Part shown: positions 10,441-23,360 of the stretch, in pieces
Layout: every line of letters starts with the position of its first letter
Position numbering within the stretch: position 1 is the first letter of the stretch
Assembly: GCA_003290165.1 (NCBI GenBank)
Contig: QNQO01000521.1
Span: forward strand, 248,001-312,000
Length of the DNA: 64,000 nucleotides
From: Berberis thunbergii
Taxonomy: Eukaryota > Streptophyta > Magnoliopsida > Ranunculales > Berberidaceae
Reading direction: 5' to 3'
Position numbers and translations under genes: made by a program
Notes under the pieces: model-generated
Databases searched by the model: none
The model's input: only the letters and a program-made list of their open reading frames with translations
What the model was told of the DNA's origin: nothing

Positions 10441-13400
10441 ATATAAAATTTCTTATTTACTGATTGTGGCGTATATTGTAATCTCATTTATTGGGAAAAA
10501 GATTTTTTGTTTGCCATTACTAAATAGAATAAAATGTGGGGGTAGTTTATAAATTGGTGTTATTGTTCTTTTGGGCTTGGGCTGATTTTTTTTTATTTTA
10601 TATTTTGGACTTGAGCTAGGTCTTCATTGGGTTTGATATTGATTAGGGTTTTATTTTTGTGAAAGAGGGCGGGTGTTCTCAGAATTTCAGTGGGGGTGGA
10701 TAACCACCCACCATATAAAGTGAACAGAACAATCCGTCATTTTTTCCCAATTTTTCTTTCTCCCTTCCATTTGTATTCACCTTCTTCTGTGGCGATCTCG
10801 GCTGTGACTGAGCGTGGAGCAGCCCCTATCGGCCCAATCTTCCTCTTCTCTCTTCCTTTCTTCTTCCCTTATCTTCCATCTCCTTCCCACTTGATTTCAG
10901 CCCTTGAAACTTATTCACAAGCAAGAGGGGGCTGGACAGTGGCGTGCTATCGAAAGAGGGTCCTATTGTGAGGAGATGACATCTGTGGTGTTGACGGAGG
11001 GCAAGGTGCGATGGACGAAATCGAAGGATGGAAATTGATGGCTGAGTGAGAAGTTGTTGATGGACTGTGGCGATGGTGTGATGGGATCGACTAAAACTGT
11101 CAATCAGGGTGGCAATCAAGAGAGATTAATTGGTGGCTCGTGGTTGGCGATTAACATAGGCGGAGGATTTCGTGGTGGTCCGATGACGATGGAGAGTTTC
11201 TGGCTGGATATGAGATCTTCAAAAAGGTGATGGTGGCTGAGAAATTTTTGAGGTGTTGGTTGCGGTTGAATTGCAGGAAAGTTGTCTTGTGCTCATGGTG
11301 ATGGATGGAGAATTGAATCAGTGAGTTTTCTTCCTCTCCTCTACTTTTACTGTGAGTTTTCTCCATTCCTTTTTGTATGTGAGTTTTTTTCGTACTAGGA
11401 TCATATTTGTGTTTGAAAATATTCTTGGAATCATGGTTACGTTTTTGGTATGTGAGTTCTTTTGTTCCCTTACCCATATTTTTGTATGTTTATACTTTGC
11501 TCTTACTCTAAGTTGGGATGTACAATCTTCTATGCATTATGTTTCGAAGCATAGGATGATGATTTTTTTTATCAGATAGTGCACACCAATTGTTTGATTA
11601 AATGCTTTATAAAAAAAAAATTTGTGGAATTTTTGAATGTTGGGTTCATGTTTGAATGGAGGTTTAATTGGATCCTAGCTTGTGAGTTTGTTGAATTTGA
11701 TAATTCCATTTTGTTGAATTTTTGTATGTTGGGTTCATGTTTGAATGGTGGTTTAAATTGGATCCTTGTGAGTTTGTTGAATTTGATAATTCCATTTTTG
11801 TTGAATTTTTGTATGTTGGGTTATGCTTTATCCATGCACTCGGTTGTTTTCTGTAACAGAGCTAACTCCATTTTTATCTACACTTTAGATTAGGTGCCAT
11901 CTAACTATGTTATATAGCTAGTGCAACTATGGTGTGCCAGTGGGCTGTTGTGTGTTGCCTATCTTGAGCTTCAGTCTATATATCATGTTTAGAAAGATTC
12001 AGAAAGTGAGATGATTTCTTTAGTTGGAGAAGTCACTGCTTAAACCTTTAAGCTTGTGAAGAAGCTTATTCAACTAGTAGATGATGATGGAAGTAAGAGT
12101 ATTCAAGCCACTATTACTAATTTTAATTAACTTCTAATTTAGTTATTTAATAATTGTATTGTTCTATGTATTAGTGGAGCCTCCTCATCCAACTCTGAAT
12201 TGGTTAAGTAGTTCACCTAATGAGGATGGAAAGAATTAGAACTTATACAATCTACCAATTTGTTTCATCTGCTAGTAACCACTGCCTTTCACTTTACATA
12301 TAAAGTCACACCATCATTTTATTTAGTTGTTGGAGATACACTTTATTGGATTATAAAAGGTATATTTGCATGTGTTTACTCGATCAAAAATACTGAACCA
12401 GTGAGTGCGTTTTTCCATTATCCATTTTTTTCTCTTTTTAGTATTGTTTGGTGTTTGGGTTTCTTTTGGTTTGATTGGTAGTTTCAATCTGTAACATTTT
12501 TGTTATCCAGTTTTATCCACCATTTTTGGCTATCTGGACTTCAACTTGACATTGTAAGCAGTGTTTTACCCTTTTGGGTAGCGCTCGTAAGCTCAATATT
12601 TCATTTTAGAAAACATCTGTTGCCCATGTCATTCTTTGCAACTTGTCCAAAGTGGAAGCTTAAGGGATAATGTCTTGTCTGTATTAGTTTTATGTATGAT
12701 TAAACATTTATTTAGTTTAGGCTAGAAGAAAATTTTCTAGTAATAGAGGTTGGCTGAAATTTAATTGAGCATTTGTTTTAGCTTGAGTATTTGTATTGTT
12801 ATGCGAATAGGTGTGCATATTGTTTTTCATATGATGCAAAGAGATGAGATATGTGAATTGGCAATGTGTCAAGTATTTCTTGTTCCCCAAAGAATGGTGG
12901 ATAATATGGTTGATTTACTTATGGTTAGGAAAGTGTCACTATAAAAGAGTTTTGAGTTTTAGTTGATATTTTTTATGCTATTTTCCACAACTCCAAAAAA
13001 AAAAGATGTGAAAAGAAAAGAAAATTTTCTGTATACAAACTTGCTTGTATACGTGTGATATTATTATGGATATGCAGACTTGTTTGCATATCGGTGCACC
13101 GTTCCATGTGAGTTCGGTTGTACGTGTAGATTTATGAAGAATGTTTGTCATGGATCGAACTTCGGGTGAGATGACATGTTCCTCGAGGTGGCACCCCACT
13201 TGGAACATGTATGCTCCGAGTGGTTTCGAAGGCAAGGGAGACACACTTGGGTGAGGTGTGTTCGGCACAGGAGGAGAGTGTGATTGTGGAAAAGAAGCAA
13301 GATTTCTTTTTGTGTATGTGCGTGATTACCTTAAAGGAAGAAACTAAATACTCATTCGACCATTGAATGAGAACTACATGTCTTCCTAAAAGTAGAAAAA

Positions 13401-13905
13401 TGTGATTTGTTAATATTTCAATAATAATCTAATATGATTATGAATTGTATAGTTGTTGCATTTATGAGGATTGATAACTCATAAACTTTATTTATTAGTA
13501 ATAAATAATGCATATTTATTTATTAGGATGATAACACCTTTGCCTTATGGAGGAACTACCTGGTGCGGTTGTTTATTGTTATCTTTATTTTGATGTTGTC
13601 ATGCGCGGATTTATTGATTTTGGGATGAAGATTTCTCACACCAGCTTTATTGCTGACCCAAGTGAGTTTTTGCTTCTTGGGTACATTCCTTTTGGAATGT
13701 AGCCGATTAGCCTTTCAGGTTTAGAGATTTTGAGCTGCGTTACTGGAGTTCTACTAGTAAGCTAGTCATGCCAGTCTTCTCCGGGTTAGATTTTTATTAG
13801 TTTCAGTAAATCATGTTTAGTTGTTGCTGCTATTTGTTTCTGTTGCTATTGAATTCTCACGTCCCGAGTTTTGGGGGACGATGCCAATGTACGGGACGAG
13901 GCGGT
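10418..13905 (+). mobile_element. Putative long LTR / Ty3-like retroelement remains
   Basis: After the last TGTAATACCCG junction the sequence has no coding potential. It includes a possible promoter stretch (ACCATATAAAGTGAACAG near 10711) and LTR-like GC patches (13140-13260; 13850-13905, ending in TACGGGACGAGGCGGTG-like sequence). A 3-4 kb non-coding LTR is known for Tekay/Del elements. The matching end and second LTR are not visible, so the boundaries are an inference. Confidence 0.4.
11618..11830. repeat. Short tandem repeat (~95-bp unit)
   Basis: The segment TGTTGGGTTCATGTTTGAATGG...TTGGATCC...TTTGATAATTCCATTTTGTTGAATTTTTGTATG is repeated directly about 2.2 times with small indels. It lies inside the presumed LTR. 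Confidence 0.75.
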
Positions 13906-14618
13906 GCGATGGTGGTAAGGCGATGCGGTGGTGGTGTTGTTCCCTGAAAGAAAAGAGAGGTGGCCATGTTGGTGGTGTGCTTCAGAAAGATGGTGGTGTG
14001 CTTCAGAAAGTAATATGTGATGGTATCTTTCAACAGAATTATTCATGTCAAAGACTATCTTTATGATATTTGTTACTATTGTTAGTCTCAAATGAAGTCT
14101 AGCCATCAAAGTATCTCGTTATATTAATGATTTTGATTTTACTAGCTAAATAACAATAAGTACGATGAGTGACATTCATAGTATCACCCAACCCGTTTAA
14201 AATATAAGCGCTTGGTTTTAGTAGTTTCACATCTTGTGAAAATTTACATTAAATTTTATCTCCTAATTTATTTGATTCCTCCAAGACACTCTGTTTGGAC
14301 TTTGGACAAATCAATATCTTAGATTTGAACTAGGGGTAGGCATGGTTTGGGATTGGGCTTGTCTGAATTGGGAATAAGACAATCCAACATAGAGACTTTT
14401 TTTTTTTGCTAACTCGGTTGGCCCCGGATTGGTTTGAACCGAGACGGAACTATGCCATCTCGGTTCAAACTTGAAAATGTTGAAATACTCTCAAGCCAAG
14501 ACCAAATCCATGACCCATATCAAGCCCATCGCCAAGCCCAAGCCCAAGCCCACTGTCTAAAACTCTCACCTTTCATCCAACATGGTATCATCCGTCATTT
14601 AACCCCAATCCCAATTAG
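13906..14618. other. Intergenic, no gene seen
   Basis: About 13975-14010 contains GGTGGTGTGCTTCAGAAAG twice in direct repeat. At 14331 the sequence TAGGGGTAGGCATGG looks like the left edge of the TAGGG-type hAT family, but no matching right edge or 8-bp duplication was found. Confidence 0.5.
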
Positions 14619-14812
14619 TTTACAAGAATGACTTCATAAACGATGGACACTTAAAATCTTAAACCATGTAAATCAATTACACAATTAATTTACAGGAATG
14701 ACTTCATAAACGAAGGATACTTGAACCATGGAAATTAATTACATAATTAGTTTATAAGAATGACTTCTTAGGCGATGGATACTTGATCCATGTAAATCAA
14801 TTACACAATTAG
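14619..14812. repeat. Minisatellite, three units, same as 5442-5562
   Basis: Units start at about 14620, 14690 and 14752. Each has the TTACA(A/G)GAATGACTTC, GATGGATACTTGA and CCATGTAAATCAATTACA words of the 5.4-kb locus. The first unit carries an ~8-bp internal expansion. Confidence 0.78.
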
Positions 14813-14989
14813 TTTCGTAAGCATGCTTGCCACCATTGACTCTAACCCAGAAATTGGCTTATTTGAGGAGGGATGTCTCCCAAGTTGGTTTTTTGGGGTA
14901 GTCGTGTCTTTCAGTAGAATTGGTGGTGTCAACTAGTCATTGCCTTTAAGTATTGGAATAGATTGTCTTTGCATGCATCAACCTCCGAT

Positions 14990-15832
14990 GAGTGACGAAG
15001 CCAGAATTTTCATTGAATGGGGGCAAAGTAATGAATCATATTTAACTAATGATAGTATAATAATTAAGTACTTTAATATAATTTTTGTTAAATTTTGAAC
15101 AACACATAAATAATTATACAAAACACCAATTGCTAAACAAAACTCCATCTAATCCATGGGCGAGAAAAATTGATCCAACTATCTACTTTGTAGGTGTACA
15201 AAAGATAAATATATAGAGGACGACGACACACTTGCCTTTCAAATATATATAATAAGGAGATAACTCGATATCGTCCAATTCTATCGATATGGTCAATTCA
15301 TTTGGTGTATAAAGTTAAAGGCCAAAAATACTATTGGGTCATTTCTCCAAGTAATCCTATGAATAAAATACTAAACTATATCTTGATATACAAATTCATC
15401 TCGAGAAAATACTTAAAAAATATTATTATTTTTCAAAGCAGACAAAACAGGTTGGGGCGCTGGTGGGAAAGGAAAATAAATCAAACAAAGAGAGAAGGAG
15501 ATGAAGAGAAGTGGAGGCGGAGTGGTTGTTGTTCTCGTAGTAAACATTTTTTTACCCATAACCCTCCCCACCCCATGTCGCTGGCCGAGTTCGAACTCGT
15601 GACGTGTGATTTCATGCGTTATACCTCTACTAACTCAGCTAGTACGCTTTTACTAGTAAACAAATTGAGGGTAAAGAAAAGAAGAAATAGAAGAACGAGG
15701 TTGTCAGCGTCGCTGAGAATAGTGAAAGAAAGAAGGGGTGGGGCAGGATGATGTCGTCGATTGCAAGTTAGGCAAATTAAGAAAAAAAAGAAAAAACAAC
15801 CATTTTTTTTTCAAAAGTCAGTGAGGCACTTG
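14990..15832 (-). mobile_element. Truncated hAT element (CAGTGACGGAGCC family)
   Basis: The left edge GAGTGACGAAGCCAGAATTT is the reverse complement of the right edges of the complete elements at 23135-24187 and 50780-51654. The other side fades out at AAGTCAGTGAGGCACTTG (about 15815-15832), which corresponds to the opposite edge of those elements. It then abuts the repeat shared with 7366. No 8-bp duplication remains. A plus-strand frame at 15302-15751 shows no recognised domain. Confidence 0.55.
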
Positions 15833-16077
15833 CAAACTCTCTTCGTACTTTAAAAATTACTTTCGAACAACCCAAATGAACAATGCATCATTGGCTTATT
15901 GCAATATGTTTTGATCAAACCAATATCTTTCCAGCATCTTTCAACTCCATCCATTTCGCCTCAATGAACAAGTTTTGTATAAGATCTTTATGGCTTTGCC
16001 AAGCCTATCTTTTTCACCACTTGTAAATTATACCGTCTGGGACCTAGTTACGGAGCTTAGAAGATTCCTTCATTGTA
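15826..16077. repeat. Dispersed repeat, deleted copy of 7366-8580
   Basis: See the copy at 7366-8580. This copy joins the first ~200 bp directly to the ACGGAGCTTAGAAGATTCCT segment, skipping the middle. Confidence 0.65.
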
Positions 16078-17574
16078 CTTTGTGCACTATACACCTTGAC
16101 CCAAATGATCCAAACTCTTATTTCAATATGAAAAAAATCTACTCGGCTTGATCCTTGTGCTTAGTTTGTTAGTGTCCGGGAAAAAATGTTCAACACGTGA
16201 GTGTCAATTCTACCCCTCTTTTCATTCACGTGTTAGACACTCTTCCCAGACTGCTTAGAAAGATTCTTTCAATATACAGTCTTTTTTTTCGCCATCACTT
16301 CCAACTAGGTTTGATTTAGATTTTCTGAATAATATTATTAAATCAAAGTATATGTTTTACAACCAGCTACAATAAACAGCAATAATTAGTACTTATATTT
16401 TGCACTTTACAAAAAGCCCAAGCCCACATGTTCTCCAACTTACAACAAGGTCTAATTTGGATATGCGCCTACACAAAGATGACTGCACATTTGTTGGGCT
16501 TTGACTTGAAGCAAACCCATGTGGATATTTTATACCCTATGGGTCCAAACTTGGAAAAGCTTAATAGATATAAAAGTATAGTTATTTAAAATTAGAGATT
16601 GGGATTGAAGATTTAGTCCTTAAAGTTTGACATTGCATTAGATCTCCTAAAAATTAAATTTCTTAATTCAATGACCATGTCAGTGACAATGATATAAGGG
16701 TTAATTTAACGTACCCCAAAACAAATAGCTAATTAAGGATTTGTCCTTATCACATATCATATTATAAATGTCATCTAGAATAGCAGTTCACATCCATTGG
16801 CTGTTCTGCACGCCTTGTTTTCAAGTAGATATTGTTTTGATGCCTAAAAATACCCCTACACGATCTAACAGTTCACGATTGAACATTTTTCAATAGCTAT
16901 GATCATCCAAGTGGCAACATCAAGATGCTTAAGTTTTGATTGAACGAGCAGATGTAACAGTTGTGGTACTTTGGGAGGAAGGAGAAAACTCACTTGCATT
17001 CCTCTCTATTTAATCAGCGAGATTCCATGAAAGCTCATAAGGCATAGATGTTTAGAGTAGCCAAGGGCTGAGAAGCTGCATGTTTAAATCCATATAGAAA
17101 GAGTTACAAGTCATCTTCAACCTCTAACCATCTGCTCTGAATTTTTGCTTAACCAAGGGGCATACTTAAATTAAAATATATTGTAAGGGATTAAATTGCT
17201 GCCAAGATTTTGTTTTAGGGGGGTAATGTTGAAAAATGTTATTGTATGTAAAATAGACCCCGTGAGAACATTATGATAAACTCACTCATGTTGAAAACTC
17301 TGTAAATGTAAATAATATCAAATGCAAGTACTGACAACTACATATGCACATGTAAATTGATGACAACAAATGTGAATGCACACTGACAACTATATGCAAG
17401 CCTTCCAATCCCGTTTAAATGCAATAAAATGTAAATGAACATTGACAAATACAAATGAACATGTGTCAAAGCCATTATACAAAATTGCAACTGACATTCA
17501 AATGTACATGTTGCAAAGCTACATCATATTCAACAAAAATACATTGTCATAAAAAAAATAGTCATTTATTGGCA
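16078..17574. other. Intergenic, no gene seen
   Basis: AT-rich. About 17280-17530 repeats TGTAAATG / ACTGACAACTA words irregularly, possibly the terminal part of the MULE-like element that follows. There are no gene-like frames. Confidence 0.5.
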
Positions 17575-18960
17575 CAAAGTAACATAGGCTATATAGTCAA
17601 TTGTATCACCATATACATCCTCAGTATTTGACACAAAGGCTATATAGTCAGTTGGAGATGGAGTTTGGGCATCCATCACCTCTGCACTGGAGTTACTAAA
17701 GTGGTACTCTTTTTCACCTGGAAGCTCATCAAGGTGGTCAAACTTTGATTCATCACATTGTGCATGTGTTTGATCACCTTCATGTTGTTGTTCAGCTTGG
17801 GTTTGTGGTTGATTACCATGGACCTCTTATCCAGCTTGGGCTAGAGCTTGTGGTACTTTAGCGTGCTGCTAAGCTTCCTCATTAGCTACCCCATGCACAC
17901 TTTCACTAAACTGTGGTAAGTCATCATCTAACTCCTCCTTAGTCAACTCATCACACATTTTTTTCTTTTTTTCTTTGTTGTTTTTGTCATCTCCCTTCTT
18001 CTTAGCTTTTTTCTTTTCCTGACTCCTTAGTTTTTTTTTTTTTTTTTTTTTTCTGCTTAAACATCCCATCTTTAGCGCTAGTGACATCATCCACACTATT
18101 ATCTTCATTAGGGCTGAACAAAAAATCGATCAAACCGATTAAACTGACCGAACCGATTGGTTCGATTTAAAGTTGGTTCAGATGGGTTTCGCTTTTAAAA
18201 AATTCAAAACCGAAGTAGTCGGTTCGATTTTCGGTTTCTATATGATTTTAACCGAACCAATCGAATATATATAATAAATAATACATAAATAATATAATAT
18301 ATTTAAAATTGTCGATCAGTTCGGTTTTGGTTTGATTTTAGTCGGTTCGGTTTAGAATTGGTTTTGTTAATGGTCGGTTTGGTTTCGGTTTAAAATTTTT
18401 AAAACCGACCTAAGTCGGCTCGGTTTTCAACCTTAATCTTCATATTGAAGATCCATCCTTTTTGAAGCATGTTTCATGTTTCATTGTTGTTTTCTATTTT
18501 AAGGCAAAAATTGTTTTGGCCCTATGTTTTGTTCCTTGAATTTCCAATCCCACCAGTTGTTTGTGTAGGTTGTGAAATAGTGTCGGATGCAACATCCACA
18601 ATTGGTAGTGTTGGAATGGGCTCAGAGTTTGCTATATTTGTCCCAATTATATTGTTGGCATCCACTTCAATGACCACTTTGATCTTGACAAATATATAAA
18701 TAGTGTCCTCATCATCAATCTCAACCCTCTTCCAAAAGTACAAGACATCTTCGTCATTTTGTATATCTATCATTTCAGAAAAAATAAGTGGTTTGTCAAA
18801 GGTCATTGATTGTATGAGTTTGGTAACTTTTCAAGAATCATCTTGTTCAAGATGTCCTAACTCAAGTAATCCTCATCTACCTCTTCAAGCACTACAAATG
18901 ACTTATTATGGTAGTCATCAACCTTCCACCAACTAGGAATTACAACACTTGTACCTTACT
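17575..18960 (-). pseudogene. MULE (mudrA-like) transposase N-terminal relic
   Basis: Two coding-like stretches on the minus strand can be followed through in-frame stops. 18522-18806 encodes an acidic segment with the FWKRVEIDDEDTIYIFV motif. 17575-18108 encodes a Lys-rich run followed by an acidic, Gln-rich linker ending in a repeated DYIA(F/Y)V motif. Upstream, stops interrupt a WKVDDHYNKSF-like stretch. Low-complexity acidic linkers of this kind occur near the N-terminus of plant mudrA-type proteins. The catalytic region and zinc knuckle are not seen. A hAT element (18109-18435) splits the two parts. The family assignment is tentative. Confidence 0.4.
18109..18435. mobile_element. hAT-like MITE, TAGGG family, perfect 8-bp TSD
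   Basis: This 327-bp element starts TAGGGCTGAACAAAA and ends GTTTTCAACCTTA. It is flanked by ATCTTCAT at 18101-18108 and 18436-18443. The interior is dense in CCGAACCGA and its reverse TCGGTTCGG, which makes it self-complementary. It interrupts the MULE-like relic, so it is younger than that relic. Confidence 0.88.
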
Positions 18961-19442
18961 GCCCACCAAAGTATATATTTTTATGTTCCAAATTGAAATT
19001 TGAGCTCTTCATGTACCATCACTGCAATATAATATTGGGTTAAACCATAGTAATACACAAACGACAAAATATTCAGCACCCACATACAAACATCTTAAGC
19101 AAACACATGCAAACAAATATATACAAGCACTAAGTAAACACCATGCAAACTAGAACAGTGACACTTAGATCACATTCAACAATCAAGAGTCCATCACACA
19201 CTGCTATTATATTCCCTCAAACCTTCTATTTTCTTCTTCGTCATCAACCATGTTTCAAAACAAGAAGAATTTTACCATGTCATGTGAGTGATTTCTTCAC
19301 TCAAACGAGTTACATTGTTTAGAGAATATAATAGTCATTGGATAAGCATGATATAAGGGTATGCAAATATACATTATAGATGGCAAACAACAACACACAA
19401 GGAAGTCAGATCTAAAATTTTGACAACAATCATCACTGTGAT
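18961..19442. other. Intergenic, no gene seen
   Basis: AT-rich with no recognisable coding. It may be the continuation of the MULE relic. Confidence 0.45.
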
Positions 19443-20341
19443 TAGGGCTAGGCAAGTACGGGTAACCGGCCCAAAAACTAAAAACCGAAAATCGGCCAGA
19501 AAAATTTGGGCCCGTGTTTATGAGAAATGAAATCGGACCGAGTTGACCGGGTAACTGAAGTCCCGGTTAACCGATTTACGGATCGATTTCGGGCCGGTCT
19601 CGGTCCTATACAAAAATTACATACAAAGCAAAAAAATACATCTACATTATAAAAAAAAATTCATTCATCATATACAAAATTATATTAAAAATTACAAAAA
19701 AAAACAATACAACAAATTACAAAAAAAAATAAAAAAAATATTGATCTTCGACTTCGACCTTACAGACGATCGTGATCTTGTTCAACCTTACAGACGATCA
19801 GATCTGATCAAGATCAAAGATCAGATTATGATCAAGATCAGATCTAAGATCAGATGAGGAAGGGAGGGGAGAGGGAGGTCGATCTCGTTCGGTCGATGCT
19901 TCTCTGTGAGAGGGAGAGGAAAGGGAGGCGGCGTTCGTTCGGTCAATGCTTCGCTGTGAGAGGGAGAGGAGAGGGAGGCGGCTTCGCTGTGAGAGGGAGA
20001 TGAGAGGGAGGCGACTTCGGAGTGAGTGGGAGAGGAGACTTCGCTGTGAGTGGGAGAGGAGAGGGGAGAGCGGCTTTGATGTGAGAGGGAGGCAGCGGTC
20101 GATGGGTTCCCTTAATTTGAATCCTCAATCTTATTTAACATATTCAAAGTTAAACTATTTAAACTGGGCCGAGCCGGTTACTCGACGGGCTTCAGAAATG
20201 GAAATCGAGGCCCAGACCAGAAACTTCGGGCCGGGCTTTTACAACTGAAACTTTTTTAATAAATAAAAATCGATCTGAACCGACTCGGTCGGTCCGGTTG
20301 TCGGTTCGGTCCGGGTTTTCAGTCCTAAATGCCCACCCCTA
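19443..20341. mobile_element. hAT-like element, TAGGG family, 899 bp, perfect TSD
   Basis: It starts TAGGGCTAGGCAAGTACGGG and ends AAATGCCCACCCCTA. The 8-bp duplication ACTGTGAT flanks it (19435-19442 and 20342-20349). The ends carry CCGG/TTCGG-type inverted words. The centre (about 19850-20100) is a GAGAGGGAGA-rich tandem array (units about 30-60 bp, each with TTCGCTGTGAGAGGGAG). That array produces long open frames on both strands that I do not regard as genes. Confidence 0.85.
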
Positions 20342-20349
20342 ACTGTGAT

Positions 20350-20994
20350 AGTCACATAAGGAATCTAAAATGTTGATGCATTTACTCTCAATACAACCCT
20401 AAATACTCACGTATCAAGAAAATCATAAAAAAAAATTGCCCCTAAATCGATATGTAGTATCAAAGCCTAAACACTAGACGGAAGGACTTACAATATTCCA
20501 CGCCATGTAACGAGAGAAACTCTAGGATAATGAACCTTTGATTTAATGACTTCCACAAACTCATCAGAGTCCGACCAAATGAAATCGCGTCTCATATTAG
20601 GGTACTCATTCACTTGAATAGTCACTGAAGTCACTCAAACCACTAAAGCTACTGCAACCACTCATTGCTACTATCACTGCTAACAATTACCAAAGAAATT
20701 ATTTTTAATAAAAAATTATATATTAAAACGACCATTCTCAGCTCTTAGACGGCCTAATCTAGATCCCAATATCTAAGGACACCATCCACTACCTCCCAAA
20801 CTCTAAGGACACCACTCTTGATGATAAGACCCCACTATGGAATTTCATATATAATATATTTATTTTTAGGCTCAACGGGAATCAAATTCCTGACCTAGAG
20901 TAAAATCTGTAGCAATATTTACTAATTGAGCAATTTGAATAATTGTGTTGTGTGAAGCAATTTTATAGCTTATTAAATCAAATTACTCATTTTT
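20350..20994. other. Intergenic, no gene seen
   Basis: There is a short direct repeat around 20745-20815 (CTAAGGACACCA twice). No genes. Confidence 0.5.
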
Positions 20995-22640
20995 TGCAAT
21001 AAACAAAATCATTGCTACGTGTATAATAGAGACCAATATATAATATTTCGTCGCTATAAATTAGAACTAAATATTTTCACAATTATAAGATTTATGTTAA
21101 ATATCTACCACTTTTAGCAATGAAAAACAATTCACAATAACACCATTATAATTAGCAACAAAATAGTAATAGCATTTCAATGCTATATGTTATTGAAATT
21201 GGTTATATCCTCAATGAAATAAAATTGTTGTAAATAAGAAACGAGCATTAATAATTTTATCAATATTTAGAAATGAAATAAATTGTTACCATTAATATTA
21301 TAATTAATAGTAAAATAATGTTATATTGTCAAATAAATTTTATTTGATTTTTCAGATGAAATAATGTCAATGCTACTAATAAAAATTTTCAATGAATTGA
21401 TATTTTTCCACTATAAATAAGCTAGGAGCTTTAAATATAAATAAATTTCATTATAACCAAATAAATCATTGCAATAACGTAGTAATTAACTAGAGAAAAT
21501 ATAGTTTCATTGTTGAAGAGACACGAACAAGTGTTATAGTGCATTTACTAAGAAAATGTTTGTCAATAATATTAATATTTATTAGCAATGAAATAATTTA
21601 TTGTAAATGATGTCATTATAACTAACAAACTAAAATTTCGGTTAAATAGAAATATTTTGTTGCTAAATAATGTTGGTGGAAAATTGGTTTTGGAATTAAT
21701 ATTTTTCGCCACCTCTTTACAAAGAAAAGTTGCCAACAAAATAGATTTTGCTACTAAAAGTGACAACTCTATAGTTTTTTCAATGAAATTTTTTTTTTGG
21801 TTAGAAATAGTAACATATTAACAAGGAAAATAAAACTTGTTAGTAAATAAAACATTTTTTGTAGTGAGTATACAATTTCCAACAAATAATGATTTGTAGC
21901 TATAAAATAGTTAGAGAGCTTTAATTAGAAACAAATTTTCATGAAAATAATATTCAGTTTTTACCTAGAAAACAATTTGTTATGATCAAGGTTATAATTA
22001 CCAACAAAATCTTATTTCATAGCTACAAAGATTTCATTAAAAAAGATATTGTTTTCAACAAAATAAAAAACGTTGCCAATAGTGTGACAATTCTCAACGA
22101 AATATTACTTTGTTGCGATAAATTAATAAACGAGCTTTAACAAGAAAAAACCTAATGAAAAAAATTATCAATCATTATCAACGAACCGAATCATTACTAA
22201 TAATGTGATTATTGTTTAGGAAAACATATTTCCTTACTAAAGAGAGATGAATAAAATTTAATATTCGTTAACAAGGAAAGTGATTTGTTGTTAAAATTAG
22301 TCTTCTTTAGCAACAAATATTTCATTCCAGATGATGTCATAATTACCAAGGAATAAGTATTTTGTGGCCATAAAAATAACTTCGTTGTTAAATTAATTTA
22401 GCAATAAATTGGGTTTGGAGGGAATGTTTCCCGCCACCTATTTAACAAGAAATGTTTCATACAAAATATATTTTGTTGAAAACAGTAACAAGTTTATGGA
22501 TTTTTCAAGGAAATTTTTTATTCGTTGACAATGCTACAATATTAACAAGGAAATCAATTTTCGTAGCAATAATTTTGTTGGTAAAAGATAGATTTGTTGC
22601 AATGATACCAGAATATAGTTCATCACTTAATTACACTCTA
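20995..22640. mobile_element. CACTA-like subterminal repeat field
   Basis: This is a dense array of short inverted words such as TTGTTGCTA / TAGCAACAAA and AACAAGGAAA. One edge resembling a CACTA terminus read backwards (ATTTTTTGTAGTG) ends at 21876. A ~190-bp block at 21660-21850 is repeated at 22395-22565, including the GGTTTTGGA...CGCCACCT and ATTAACAAGGAAA segments. Subterminal arrays of this kind are typical of CACTA (En/Spm) elements. The second terminus and a 3-bp duplication were not located. Confidence 0.5.
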
Positions 22641-23360
22641 TGATTCTTGTTAATGTGGCACTATAATGTGTCATTGCTGACATGGGTGAGATTGCTAACT
22701 TGGATGTTGTCTATCAAGCTCAGCCGACTCCAATGTTCGTAATTTAGCTGTTTTCCAAAGGCAGTGGACAAAGTCTGTGATGGTAGTCATATAAGAGTCC
22801 ACTTGTTTCCAATCAAAAGGAGACATGGAAGTGCACCACGACCTAAGAGAGCGAACAACGGAAGAAAAGGTGAACTCCATCCTCCGGAGCAGAGTGACAA
22901 AGCGGGCAAACATTGTCTAAAGTGACATGAACTTGGTTCAGGTTTGAGAGAGTTTCCACAGGAAGACGACTGCGTTAGGCGGGGCTTTAACAAACCACAA
23001 GGAGCGGAGAAATTCACCTTGTAAAGGATTTGGCGAGTAGGTTGAACTTTCAAAATGAACCCCAGAGAAAAGACCATTCTTATTTGTTGTCCAAATGAGT
23101 TTGTCTGGCAAGGATGTGCTCCATGATTGAGCTCAGGCACGGATTCAGGTGGGGGCAAGTGGGGGCATTTGCCCCCACTGACTTTTGAGATTTTTTTTTA
23201 AAAATAATTTATTTGTCTCTCAATTAGTTTTTAATTTGCTCCTCTATTCTTACTTTTCACTTCAACCAGGACTTCATCCTTCAAATCATGTACATATCAA
23301 ATTCAAACTCTACTTTTAAAGTTAGAGATAGAAGTTAAATCCCTCAAATCTCTCAAAGAA

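Noticed and set aside
17869..18108. 79-codon minus-strand frame with a long Lys run
   Set aside because: The Lys run comes from a poly-T tract; I treat the stretch only as part of the MULE-like relic, not as a gene.
19943..20248. Arg/Glu- and Pro/Leu-rich frames on opposite strands
   Set aside because: Generated by the GAGAGGGAG tandem array inside a hAT element.
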